DNA of 8,917 bases from Pseudomonadota bacterium (GTDB lineage: Bacteria; Pseudomonadota; Alphaproteobacteria; UBA9655): assembly GCA_021809225.1 (NCBI GenBank), contig JAKBAL010000057.1, positions 1 to 8,917 of the forward strand, given 5' to 3'. Below the pieces are notes generated by a model. The model saw only the letters and a list, made by a program, of their open reading frames with translations. It made no database searches and was not told the origin of the DNA. Of this stretch, positions 1-4,833 are shown piece after piece (position 1 is the first letter of the stretch; each line of letters starts with the position of its first letter). Made by a program: the position numbers and the translations under genes.

Positions 1-362
1 GTGATGTTGAAACCCGCTTGCTCCAGGTGACGACAGCTATCAAGGACACATTTGTGTTCTGTCATACACGTGATGATATGATCCTTTTTTGCTTTATAAA
101 AATGAGCGACCCCTTTAAGAGCAAGGTTATTAGATTCTGTGGCCCCACTTGTGAAAATGACTTCACGAGGATCGGCATGAATAATTTTTGCAACTTGTGC
201 ACGTGCTGTCTCAACGGCATCTTCTGCTCGCCATCCGTAAGCATGACTACGAGAATGGGGATTTCCAAACTCTTCCGTAAAATAAGGTAGCATGGTTTCC
301 AAAACGCGCGGGTCACAAGGGGTTGTGGATTGATAGTCTAAATAAATGGGCCGAGTTACCAT
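1..362 (-). CDS. iscS: IscS cysteine desulfurase, N-terminal 120 residues (3' end outside window)
   Basis: Open from an ATG at 362 to the window edge; the translation begins [20 protein letters not shown] and follows E. coli IscS closely through [13 protein letters not shown] (32-44), the [17 protein letters not shown] block (63-79) and TEHKCVLD (101-108). His103 corresponds to the histidine that stacks on the PLP ring. IscS is the PLP-dependent enzyme that takes sulfur from L-cysteine as a persulfide and delivers it to the IscU scaffold and to tRNA thiolation in the cytosol. The active-site lysine and persulfide cysteine lie beyond the edge. The start shares one base with the stop of the upstream desulfurase (TGATG), and a full AAGGAGG sits 7 nt upstream, so the gene is efficiently initiated and probably co-transcribed with iscR. 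iscU, iscA and hscBA would be expected further left, but this cannot be seen. Confidence 0.96.
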   Translation of the reverse strand, partial: MVTRPIYLDYQSTTPCDPRVLETMLPYFTEEFGNPHSRSHAYGWRAEDAVETARAQVAKIIHADPREVIFTSGATESNNLALKGVAHFYKAKKDHIITCMTEHKCVLDSCRHLEQAGFNI

Positions 363-1453
363 CAAGAGGCCTCCTTAACTGTTTGTTTGGCATAGATATC
401 TTGCCAAGCTTGAATGAATGTATCTATTTCATCTTCCTGGGTCTTCCACCCCATACTAACACGAATGGCACATTGAGACTCTTGAGGGCTAACCCCCATC
501 GCGGCAAGGACATGCGAGCTTTTCATTTTACCTGAAGAGCACGCTGCCCCTGCACTGACAGCGATTCCTTTTATATCAAAAGAGATCAGTTGAACCTCTG
601 CCGGCACACCGGGCATGCCTAAGCAAAGAACATGGGAAACCCGCGCGTCCTGCTTTCCATATACGACGGCCTCAGGCAAAGATTTTTCAATTTTGTGTTG
701 GAAATTTTGAAGGCGTTTGGAAACAAAAGGTTCGTCACGCAAGGCTTCTTCCAATGCGGCTGCAAACCCAAGGATGAGAGGTGCTGAAAGCGTTCCCGAA
801 CGCATCCCATATTCTTGCCCACCACCAGCGATTAATGGCCTGAGCTGCAGATTTTCTTTTAAAAGCAAAGCCCCAATGCCCACAGGCCCCCCTATTTTAT
901 GGGAGGAAAGGGTCATCATATCAACACCAAGACTTTCAAAGGAAATGGGAATATGGCCCACAGCTTGACTCGCATCCGTATGAACCTTCCAGCCTTTCAT
1001 TTGGGCTAAGCGTGTAGCGACTTGAACGGGTTGAATCACGCCCGTTTCATTATTGACCAGCATAATTGAAAGAAGGCCTGGCTGTTCGAATGATGAGAGA
1101 AGCTTCTCTAAACTTTCAAGATCGATACATCCTTTCAGTGTCACGGGAATATGGTGAGCTTTAGGAGTACTTTTAAGAATGGAATCATGTTCAATGGTAG
1201 AAACAAGATGGGGAAGAGGGCCAAGACCTGAAAGAGCATGCACGTTAGCTTCCGTTCCCCCACTTGTAAAAACCAGCTGCTTGCCATCCATTTTTTCTAA
1301 AATGGCTTTTCTTGCACCATCAATGAATGATCGCAGCTTCCGCCCTCCATGATGCACGGAAGATGCATTGCCTTCACTATCCAAAGTCGCAATCAGAGCG
1401 TCTTTAGCACAAGGCCTTAAAGGAACGGAAGCATTGTAATCCAAATAAATCAT
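362..1453 (-). CDS. Second cysteine desulfurase (NifS/IscS-like, class V aminotransferase fold)
   Basis: A 363-residue PLP enzyme with the full catalytic set of cysteine desulfurases: YLDYNAS near the N-terminus, FTSGGTEAN (62-70), the PLP-stacking His89 in TIEHDS, NNETG (134-138), Asp160 in DASQAVGH, the Schiff-base lysine Lys186 in [14 protein letters not shown] (218-221) and the persulfide cysteine Cys305 in AGAACSSG. It is shorter than IscS (about 400 residues) and clearly diverged from the iscS copy next to it, so this is not a recent duplication. Alphaproteobacteria such as Rickettsia carry a comparable pair of desulfurase genes beside iscR. It should release sulfur from cysteine for Fe-S assembly; whether it has its own acceptor is unknown. 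Its ATG overlaps the iscR stop by 4 nt (ATGA), and its own stop overlaps the iscS start, so it is the middle gene of a translationally coupled operon. Confidence 0.95.
   Translation of the reverse strand: MIYLDYNASVPLRPCAKDALIATLDSEGNASSVHHGGRKLRSFIDGARKAILEKMDGKQLVFTSGGTEANVHALSGLGPLPHLVSTIEHDSILKSTPKAHHIPVTLKGCIDLESLEKLLSSFEQPGLLSIMLVNNETGVIQPVQVATRLAQMKGWKVHTDASQAVGHIPISFESLGVDMMTLSSHKIGGPVGIGALLLKENLQLRPLIAGGGQEYGMRSGTLSAPLILGFAAALEEALRDEPFVSKRLQNFQHKIEKSLPEAVVYGKQDARVSHVLCLGMPGVPAEVQLISFDIKGIAVSAGAACSSGKMKSSHVLAAMGVSPQESQCAIRVSMGWKTQEDEIDTFIQAWQDIYAKQTVKEAS
370..376 (-). promoter_or_regulatory. Shine-Dalgarno of iscS
   Basis: AAGGAGG lies 7 nt before the iscS ATG and inside the 3' end of the preceding desulfurase gene. 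It overlaps the 8-bp palindrome GAGGCCTC (366-373), so a small local hairpin could cover part of it. Confidence 0.8.
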
Positions 1454-1866
1454 GAAAGGCGCCTTTCACACACATCGGCAAGAGAAATCCCATTTAAATA
1501 CTGATACATTTGTCGTCCAAGACCTGCCCAAAGATCATGAGTTAAACACGTCCCTTTCATCCCTAAACATCCTGTCTCTGACTTGTTTTTGCATCGCGTT
1601 GTTTGCAAAGGTTCGCCAATCGCCTCTAAAATGTCTGAAATACGGATAGCCTCTGCCTCACGGGCTAATGTATATCCGCCTTGCTGGCCACGGGTGCTGA
1701 TCACAAACCCCTGTTGACGTAATTTCACAAAAAGCTGTTCCAGATAGGCCATGGGCAACGCCTGACGACCTGCAATTTCCGTCAACGCCAAAGGCTTCCC
1801 CTTACCATAATAGGCAAGATCCACAAGCGCCATCACCGCATATCTGCCCTTTGTACCGAGCTTCAT
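1450..1866 (-). CDS. iscR: IscR, Rrf2-family [2Fe-2S] transcriptional regulator
   Basis: A 138-residue Rrf2 protein beginning MKLGTKGRYAVMALVDLA, the classic IscR N-terminus, followed by a winged helix-turn-helix (about residues 25-70, including RGQQGGYTLAR). The cluster-binding segment is intact: Cys92, Cys100, Cys107 and His110, matching Cys92/Cys98/Cys104/His107 of E. coli IscR but with a slightly longer first gap. In E. coli, holo-IscR represses its own operon and is relieved when Fe-S supply is short. Position at the head of a desulfurase-iscS operon, plus a type-1 site in its own promoter, argues that this one does the same. The ATG at 1866 has AAGGAA about 6 nt upstream. It is shorter than the E. 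coli protein (162 residues) because the C-terminal tail after the Fe-S segment is reduced. Confidence 0.95.
   Translation of the reverse strand: MKLGTKGRYAVMALVDLAYYGKGKPLALTEIAGRQALPMAYLEQLFVKLRQQGFVISTRGQQGGYTLAREAEAIRISDILEAIGEPLQTTRCKNKSETGCLGMKGTCLTHDLWAGLGRQMYQYLNGISLADVCERRLS
1453..1468. promoter_or_regulatory. 16-bp palindrome covering the ribosome binding site of the second desulfurase
   Basis: TGAAAGGCGCCTTTCA is perfectly self-complementary. It encodes the last residues of IscR and contains the probable AAAGG ribosome binding site of the desulfurase that starts at 1453. In mRNA it could fold as a GAAAG/CTTTC stem with a GCGC loop that hides this site unless ribosomes finishing iscR open it. 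A regulatory effect is inferred only. Confidence 0.4.
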
Positions 1867-1894
1867 CTGTGTTTCCTTTGTTCATTCTTCTTAA

Positions 1895-1923
1895 GTTCTA
1901 TGATTCCTGACTATTTTAGTCAA
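1895..1923 (-). promoter_or_regulatory. iscR promoter
   Basis: Read on the minus strand: TTGACT (1923-1918) as -35, a 17-nt spacer, and TAGAAC (1900-1895) as -10. The -35 differs from consensus by one base, the -10 by two. Transcription would start about 20 nt upstream of the iscR ATG. The -35 box lies within the IscR operator. Confidence 0.6.
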
Positions 1924-1927
1924 GTAT
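1903..1927. promoter_or_regulatory. Type-1 IscR binding site (operator of the isc operon)
   Basis: The 25 bp fit the E. coli type-1 IscR consensus ATASYYGACTRWWWYAGTCRRSTAT at every position except the third (T instead of A), as I aligned it by eye. The core TGACTATTTTAGTCA is a perfect inverted repeat. It overlaps the -35 box of the iscR promoter, the arrangement expected for repression by holo-IscR. Confidence 0.8.
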
Positions 1928-1966
1928 GAAGTTGTTATTTTTAGAGACAATAGAACAGAATTCTCA

Positions 1967-1987
1967 TTAAAATTAAAAAAATTTTAA
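1967..1987. repeat. AT-only inverted repeat between iscR and the divergent secreted-protein gene
   Basis: TTAAAATT and AATTTTAA form perfect 8-bp arms around AAAAA. It may be a protein-binding site or simply reflect local AT richness; no clear promoter for the plus-strand gene was found beside it. Confidence 0.3.
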
Positions 1988-2059
1988 CAACTTTTGTTTA
2001 TTATTAATCAATGAGCCCTTACTTGAGGGGATTAAACATGAATACAAAGAGGAATACAC

Positions 2060-2458
2060 ATGAAGAACCTCCTTTTAACAACCTCCCTCTTTTTAAGCAT
2101 AAACGCCATAATGCTTCCTAGAGAAGCAAACGCTGCTGATGAGCAAACTACTTGCCCCAGGATTGAGACCATTGAGCAAGCAAACGTACCCCTAACAACG
2201 GGAAAATACACATCCATGGGGGAAAAATGGGAATTAAAACTATATGCTCATAATAAGACGGATAAGCAGCACGGGATCGTCTTTCCTCATTCCTTTGATG
2301 ATAAGGACCGACATCTATATGTCCTAGGAAACTCCACCACAACAACAAATGATTGTTCGTACGCTATTTGGTACCAAAAACATTGGAAACACCCTCAAAA
2401 AAGGGACGTACAACGTATAGGAATATTCCACCTGACGCCTTTTGCGGGAATACAATAA
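2060..2458 (+). CDS. Small secreted protein of unknown function
   Basis: A 132-residue protein that I do not recognise with certainty. It has a clear Sec signal peptide: Lys at position 2, hydrophobic LLLTTSLFLSINAIML (4-19) and a likely signal peptidase I cut after ANA (about residue 25). The mature part is about 107 residues with only two cysteines, Cys32 and Cys99, which could form one disulfide in the periplasm, and it is rich in aromatic and charged residues (KWELKLYAH, YAIWYQKHWKHP). The pattern CP-x-IETI ... GKYTS-x-GEKWEL recalls small periplasmic DUF3757-like proteins, but that is an impression only. The ATG is preceded by AGAGGA at good distance. It is divergent from iscR and convergent with the Rpn-like gene, so it is probably a single-gene unit. 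Confidence 0.75.
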   Translation: MKNLLLTTSLFLSINAIMLPREANAADEQTTCPRIETIEQANVPLTTGKYTSMGEKWELKLYAHNKTDKQHGIVFPHSFDDKDRHLYVLGNSTTTTNDCSYAIWYQKHWKHPQKRDVQRIGIFHLTPFAGIQ

Positions 2459-2522
2459 GGGTAGCTATTCTATCAGATTAAACTTGAAGCAAAAAATAAA
2501 TTGAAAACCATAATGTTACACT

Positions 2523-3260
2523 TTAATCTATGATATTAAAAACGACCTCATCTCGTTCTTTTCTGCCTTTTTTGATTCCTTCTTCAAATCCTTTTTTGAT
2601 TCCTTTTTCATGCCCTTTTGCTTCTCCCCTTTTAAAAATCTCAGGTTTTAAATAGTCTGCGAGTGTCATGATTTTCTCCTCATCAAAAAAGGGTAAAATA
2701 TCCGGATCATGGATATGTTTTAAAGCGCTGGCCATGGCCCCAAGCCACACATATTTCTTCATCTCTTCATCACAAGCTTGCGATAAATCAATGAGATGAT
2801 AAGGGCGCAACAAAGTTTCTTTTGCGAGCTCTTGATCTTCGGGTGCAAAAAGATCGAACAGGTCCATGGAATGGGCGTATGGCTTTTTTCCTGTATAAAA
2901 AATCAAAGGATATATAAGAGGGAGCTTCCTGTTTTTTGAGTCTTTAAGATGATCTTCCATAATCGCGGTCATATACTTTAGCATTCGAAAAGGGAGCAAA
3001 GAGTCGGACTTAGATGCATGTTCAATCAAAATATACAGAAAGTCAAGGTGTCCATCGAAGTTGACCGCATAGAGAAGATCCGTGATCTGTAGCTTTAAGT
3101 TATCATCAATATAGCTTTCCTTTTGCAGTTTAAGTGAATCAAAATCGATGATATTTCTAATTTTATCCGGTAAGTACTTTTTAAAAAATTCTTCAGAAAC
3201 CTTTGAATGACTCATAGAAGAGCGCATAAATCTGTCGTGTGGGCATAATTTTTTTGTCAT
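2523..3260 (-). CDS. Rpn/YhgA family protein (PD-(D/E)XK nuclease, recombination-promoting nuclease/putative transposase)
   Basis: The N-terminus HDRFMRSSMSHSKVSEEFFKKYLP (8-31), the block ITDLLYAVNFDG (59-70) and LIEHASKSDSLLPFRMLKYMTAIMEDHL (78-105) followed by LPLIYPLIFYTGKKPY (113-128) are hallmarks of the Rpn family. Asp61 and Glu80 occupy the nuclease acidic positions; the family's usual IEHQS reads IEHAS here, so a commonly conserved Gln is missing. E. coli RpnA is a DNA endonuclease that promotes RecA-independent recombination. At 245 residues it is shorter than usual (about 290-310): after the typical glycine/lysine tail repeats (GIKKG, 219-232) it stops at KERDEVVFNIID, without the usual final helical segment, so it may be truncated. 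The start has only a weak AAAGGG upstream. Many intracellular bacteria carry several decaying copies. Activity is uncertain. Confidence 0.85.
   Translation of the reverse strand: MTKKLCPHDRFMRSSMSHSKVSEEFFKKYLPDKIRNIIDFDSLKLQKESYIDDNLKLQITDLLYAVNFDGHLDFLYILIEHASKSDSLLPFRMLKYMTAIMEDHLKDSKNRKLPLIYPLIFYTGKKPYAHSMDLFDLFAPEDQELAKETLLRPYHLIDLSQACDEEMKKYVWLGAMASALKHIHDPDILPFFDEEKIMTLADYLKPEIFKRGEAKGHEKGIKKGFEEGIKKGRKERDEVVFNIID
2566..2605 (-). repeat. 16-bp direct repeat inside the Rpn-like gene
   Basis: CCTTTTTTGATTCCTT occurs exactly at 2566-2581 and 2590-2605, a 24-bp period. It encodes the repeated E/K-GIKKG tail units and is a likely site for replication slippage, which varies tail length in this family. 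Confidence 0.8.
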
Positions 3261-3365
3261 TCTTTTTTAACCCTTTTTTGAGTGCGTTCAAACGGAGGAA
3301 GGGGACCAACACCAAGTAACCCTCCAACCGCTCTTTGTTAAAAGGACACGTTTCCTTGAAAGCTC

Positions 3366-3551
3366 TCATTCCTCATCATCAGAGAGTCCTTCATTCAACC
3401 ACTGATCGTGTAAATCTGATAGATTTCTTAAAGCTTTGTGAGCCAGCAAATGTTCGGTCCAAACCTGTAACATTAACCCGTCAATATGCTCTAAACGGTG
3501 AGATAATTGTTGTGAAAGACGCATCAGATGCGCTAAGTTGATCGCAGCCAT
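3366..3551 (-). CDS. Small acidic-tailed helical protein, unknown
   Basis: A 61-residue protein starting MAAINLAHLMRLSQQLSHRL and ending NEGLSDDEE. The ATG at 3551 is chosen because AGGAG (3562-3558) sits 6 nt upstream; an in-frame TTG at 3557 directly abuts the AGGAG and would be too close. The sequence is predicted almost all helix, with leucines and histidines spaced as in an amphipathic coil, no cysteine and no membrane segment. I do not recognise the family. A plus-strand reading of the same DNA has only a TTG start without a ribosome binding site, so the minus strand is favoured. Palindromes about 30-85 nt upstream of its ATG could be its control region. It might be a small regulator or an antitoxin-like protein, but no toxin gene is adjacent. 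Confidence 0.55.
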   Translation of the reverse strand: MAAINLAHLMRLSQQLSHRLEHIDGLMLQVWTEHLLAHKALRNLSDLHDQWLNEGLSDDEE

Positions 3552-3580
3552 CGGCAACTCCTAGTTCTTGTTGGTGGTTA

Positions 3581-3614
3581 GTGTCGTAGGGACGTTGCTG
3601 CGCCCCTATGGCAC
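3581..3614 (+). other. Imperfect hairpin, better paired as plus-strand RNA
   Basis: GTGTCGTAGGG (3581-3591) pairs with CCCTATGGCAC (3604-3614) over 11 positions, two of them G-U pairs that exist only if the plus strand is transcribed; on the minus strand they become A-C mismatches. It directly abuts the next palindrome at 3615. Confidence 0.4.
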
Positions 3615-3634
3615 GTTACCTCACATGAGGTAAC
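3615..3634. promoter_or_regulatory. Perfect 9-bp inverted repeat, candidate operator
   Basis: GTTACCTCA, CA, TGAGGTAAC: 9-bp arms around 2 nt. The centre is too short for a good RNA hairpin, so a dimeric protein-binding site is more likely. It lies 64-83 nt upstream of the ATG of the 61-residue protein, a position suited to controlling that gene. The regulator is unknown. Confidence 0.5.
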
Positions 3635-3673
3635 CATATAAGGTTAATGCTTTCAATTTCATTGATCAAGAAA

Positions 3674-3691
3674 AAAATTTAACTAAATTTT
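3674..3691. repeat. AT-only inverted repeat
   Basis: AAAATTTA, AC, TAAATTTT: perfect 8-bp arms around 2 nt. The AT-only composition makes chance more likely than for the neighbouring palindrome at 3615. Confidence 0.35.
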
Positions 3692-3760
3692 ACAGAAAAC
3701 CGTTCATGATTGAGCTAAGAGTTTAGACGCCTCATGAATTTTATCAAGAAGAACTGGAGG

Positions 3761-3785
3761 GCACTCGCCGTGGCGAGAAGAGTGC
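3761..3785. repeat. Nested GC-rich palindrome
   Basis: An inner CTCGCC-GT-GGCGAG (3764-3777) overlaps an outer GCACTC/GAGTGC pair (3761-3766 and 3780-3785). It stands out in AT-rich surroundings about 50 nt beyond the ihfA terminator. Function unknown. Confidence 0.4.
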
Positions 3786-3834
3786 AACAATCCAGAAACA
3801 AAGTATTTTCAAATAATAATGAGCACAACGAGAA

Positions 3835-3856
3835 AGTGGTGCTTCTCAGCACCACT
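3835..3856 (-). terminator. Probable intrinsic terminator of ihfA
   Basis: A perfect 9-bp stem AGTGGTGCT/AGCACCACT with a GAGA loop, 35 nt after the ihfA stop, followed on the minus strand by TTCTCGTT. The stem is strong and the T-run weak. Confidence 0.5.
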
Positions 3857-3890
3857 CACCCTCCCAAACTGTAAAATTTCGTGATTTTTA

Positions 3891-4190
3891 CTAAGCTTTC
3901 CGCCTTTGAACTTTTTCTCTTAGATATTGAGAAGGTTTAAAGGAAAGCACCCGGCGCGGGGTAATGATGGCTTCTTGACCTGTTTTAGGGTTACGCCCTA
4001 CACGCTTTGATTTTTGGCGAACATTAAAGGACCCAAAAGAAGAAATTTTAACCACACCTGTATCTGTTAAAGAAACCATTGTAATTTTAAGAGCGGCTTC
4101 TAAAAAGTCTGCCGCCTGATGACGAGGAAAATCAACCTCTCGAATGAGGGTATCGATGATATCTGCACGTGTTAGTGTTGTTGTTGTCAT
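3891..4190 (-). CDS. ihfA: Integration host factor alpha subunit (HU/IHF family)
   Basis: A 99-residue DNABII protein: N-terminal helices (LTRADIIDTLIREVDFPRHQAADFLEAALK), the saddle segment VKISSFGSFNVRQKSKRVGRNPKTG (47-71) and a C-terminal ITPRRVLSFKPSQYLREKV. Pro68 in GRNPKTG is the residue at the tip of the beta-arm that intercalates into the minor groove. The sharper match is to IhfA (the LTRAD start, SSFGSF, ITPRRV) rather than HU or IhfB. With IhfB, encoded elsewhere, it forms the heterodimer that bends DNA at specific sites for transcription, replication and recombination. AAGGGG lies 7 nt before the ATG. It has its own promoter and a terminator hairpin, so it is a single-gene unit. 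Confidence 0.92.
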   Translation of the reverse strand: MTTTTLTRADIIDTLIREVDFPRHQAADFLEAALKITMVSLTDTGVVKISSFGSFNVRQKSKRVGRNPKTGQEAIITPRRVLSFKPSQYLREKVQRRKA

Positions 4191-4214
4191 TCTTTATCCC
4201 CTTATCTTTTGAAT

Positions 4215-4242
4215 CTTATAAAGAATATCAAAAAAATGTAAA
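4215..4242 (-). promoter_or_regulatory. ihfA promoter
   Basis: Minus-strand TTTACA (4242-4237), a 16-nt T-rich spacer and TATAAG (4220-4215); both boxes are one base from the sigma-70 consensus. The predicted leader is only about 20 nt. Confidence 0.7.
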
Positions 4243-4286
4243 ACGTCATACCCTTAATTATCACCTTAGGAAAGAAAAATTGTGAC

Positions 4287-4320
4287 TACTCACCTGCCCG
4301 TGTGTGGGGATAGGTGAGTA
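4287..4320 (-). terminator. Terminator downstream of the secreted XseA-tail protein
   Basis: A perfect 9-bp stem TACTCACCT/AGGTGAGTA with a possible inner CCC/GGG pairing; on the minus strand it is followed, after GTCACAA, by TTTTTC. It separates the xseA transcription unit from ihfA. Confidence 0.5.
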
Positions 4321-4322
4321 TG

Positions 4323-4346
4323 TTACGAAAAATTAAGATTTCGTAA
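4323..4346 (-). other. Second hairpin after the XseA-tail gene
   Basis: TTACGAAA and TTTCGTAA form an 8-bp stem with an 8-nt loop, 10 nt beyond the stop of the gene at 4356 and just before the terminator stem. One arm and the loop belong to the DNA duplicated from downstream of xseA; the second arm is not present in the xseA copy. Confidence 0.5.
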
Positions 4347-4355
4347 ATAAGGAAG

Positions 4356-4757
4356 CTATTTAAACTCTAAAATTTTAGCCTCAACTGTCCCATTAAAAAA
4401 ATGAATTATGATTCTTTGATTGGCTCTTAGTCTTTCTTTAGATTTAATCCAATTGTTATCATTCCCTGTGATTTGTACATAGCCGCGCTGAAGAATTTTC
4501 AGATAAGAATCATCTGTATTGTGATGATTTTTGTTTTTACTTAAAATTGAATTTTGTTTTTTATTTTTTAAATCGTTTTCTTGTAATCTTTCAGCTTTCC
4601 TTGCATCTTGAACACTTTTCTTCGCCATATCTACTATGCTTTTCTCGCCAGGTGATGGTTGTGATTTCTGCGCAAAGGTAGGTGTGTTTTGTATCATTTC
4701 TATTGCTCCAAGAACCATGATAACTATGAAACTCGACACAATTGTATGTTGATTCAC
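4356..4757 (-). CDS. Predicted secreted protein ending in a copy of the XseA C-terminal tail
   Basis: A 133-residue chimera. Residues 1-29 form a signal peptide (hydrophobic IVSSFIVIMVLGAIEMI, likely cut after TFA). Residues 30-83 are charged, Lys/Asn-rich low-complexity sequence. Residues 84-133 align without any gap to the last 50 residues of the XseA encoded just upstream: shared SY, L, RG, IT, D-x-N, IHF-x-x-G and A-x-IL, about 19 of 50 identical by my count, and both proteins end at the same point. Start is GTG at 4757 with AGGGA 8 nt upstream; an in-frame TGA upstream rules out a longer ATG form. It follows xseA on the same strand after a 76-bp gap with no terminator seen, so it may be co-transcribed. 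The exported location makes an exonuclease VII role unlikely. Function unknown; it may be a young gene or a decaying duplication. Confidence 0.7.
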   Translation of the reverse strand: MNQHTIVSSFIVIMVLGAIEMIQNTPTFAQKSQPSPGEKSIVDMAKKSVQDARKAERLQENDLKNKKQNSILSKNKNHHNTDDSYLKILQRGYVQITGNDNNWIKSKERLRANQRIIIHFFNGTVEAKILEFK

Positions 4758-4809
4758 TTGATCTATCCCTTTGTTCAGTTTTCACCGTATACATTCCACC
4801 TTAGGGATA

Positions 4810-4826
4810 AAAAATTAAGATTTCGT
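4810..4826. repeat. 17-bp direct repeat marking a duplicated xseA 3' flank
   Basis: AAAAATTAAGATTTCGT occurs exactly at 4810-4826 (just after the xseA stop) and at 4328-4344 (just after the stop of the secreted protein). Similarity continues past it, with AGCTATT before both coding ends. This is DNA-level evidence that the two gene ends are duplicates. Confidence 0.8.
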
Positions 4827-4833
4827 CAATGAG

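Larger units (their letters stand above)
3563..3890. other. Gene-free interval with several palindromes
   Basis: No convincing open frame lies between the small protein and ihfA. The interval holds an 11-bp imperfect stem (3581-3614), three palindromes with 2-nt centres (3615-3634, 3674-3691, 3764-3777) and the ihfA terminator (3835-3856). It should contain the promoter of the 61-residue protein, but no clear -35/-10 pair was seen. A structured RNA is possible; no tRNA, tmRNA, SRP RNA or RNase P motif was recognised. Confidence 0.5.

Noticed and set aside
62..316. Frames on both strands over the left end, read as separate genes
   Set aside because: The iscS frame, open to the edge, explains this DNA completely.
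2038..2118. A short frame starting at an ATG after GAGGGG, ahead of the secreted protein
   Set aside because: Only 26 codons, overlaps the real gene in another frame, and has no leader-peptide signature such as repeated regulatory codons.
3342..3357. A small hairpin AAGGA/TCCTT after the 61-residue gene, as a terminator
   Set aside because: The stem is only 5 bp and is followed by just a few T residues.
3335..3541. A 68-codon plus-strand frame opposite the small acidic protein
   Set aside because: It starts at a TTG with no ribosome binding site, while the opposite strand has an ATG with a well-placed AGGAG.
3366..3551. A toxin-antitoxin pair involving the small acidic protein and the Rpn-like gene
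   Set aside because: The genes are about 105 bp apart with no overlap, and neither matches a known toxin-antitoxin family by eye.
4591..4794. A 67-codon frame with many Thr, Ser and Cys
   Set aside because: It lies inside the secreted XseA-tail gene in another frame and has no domain-like pattern.
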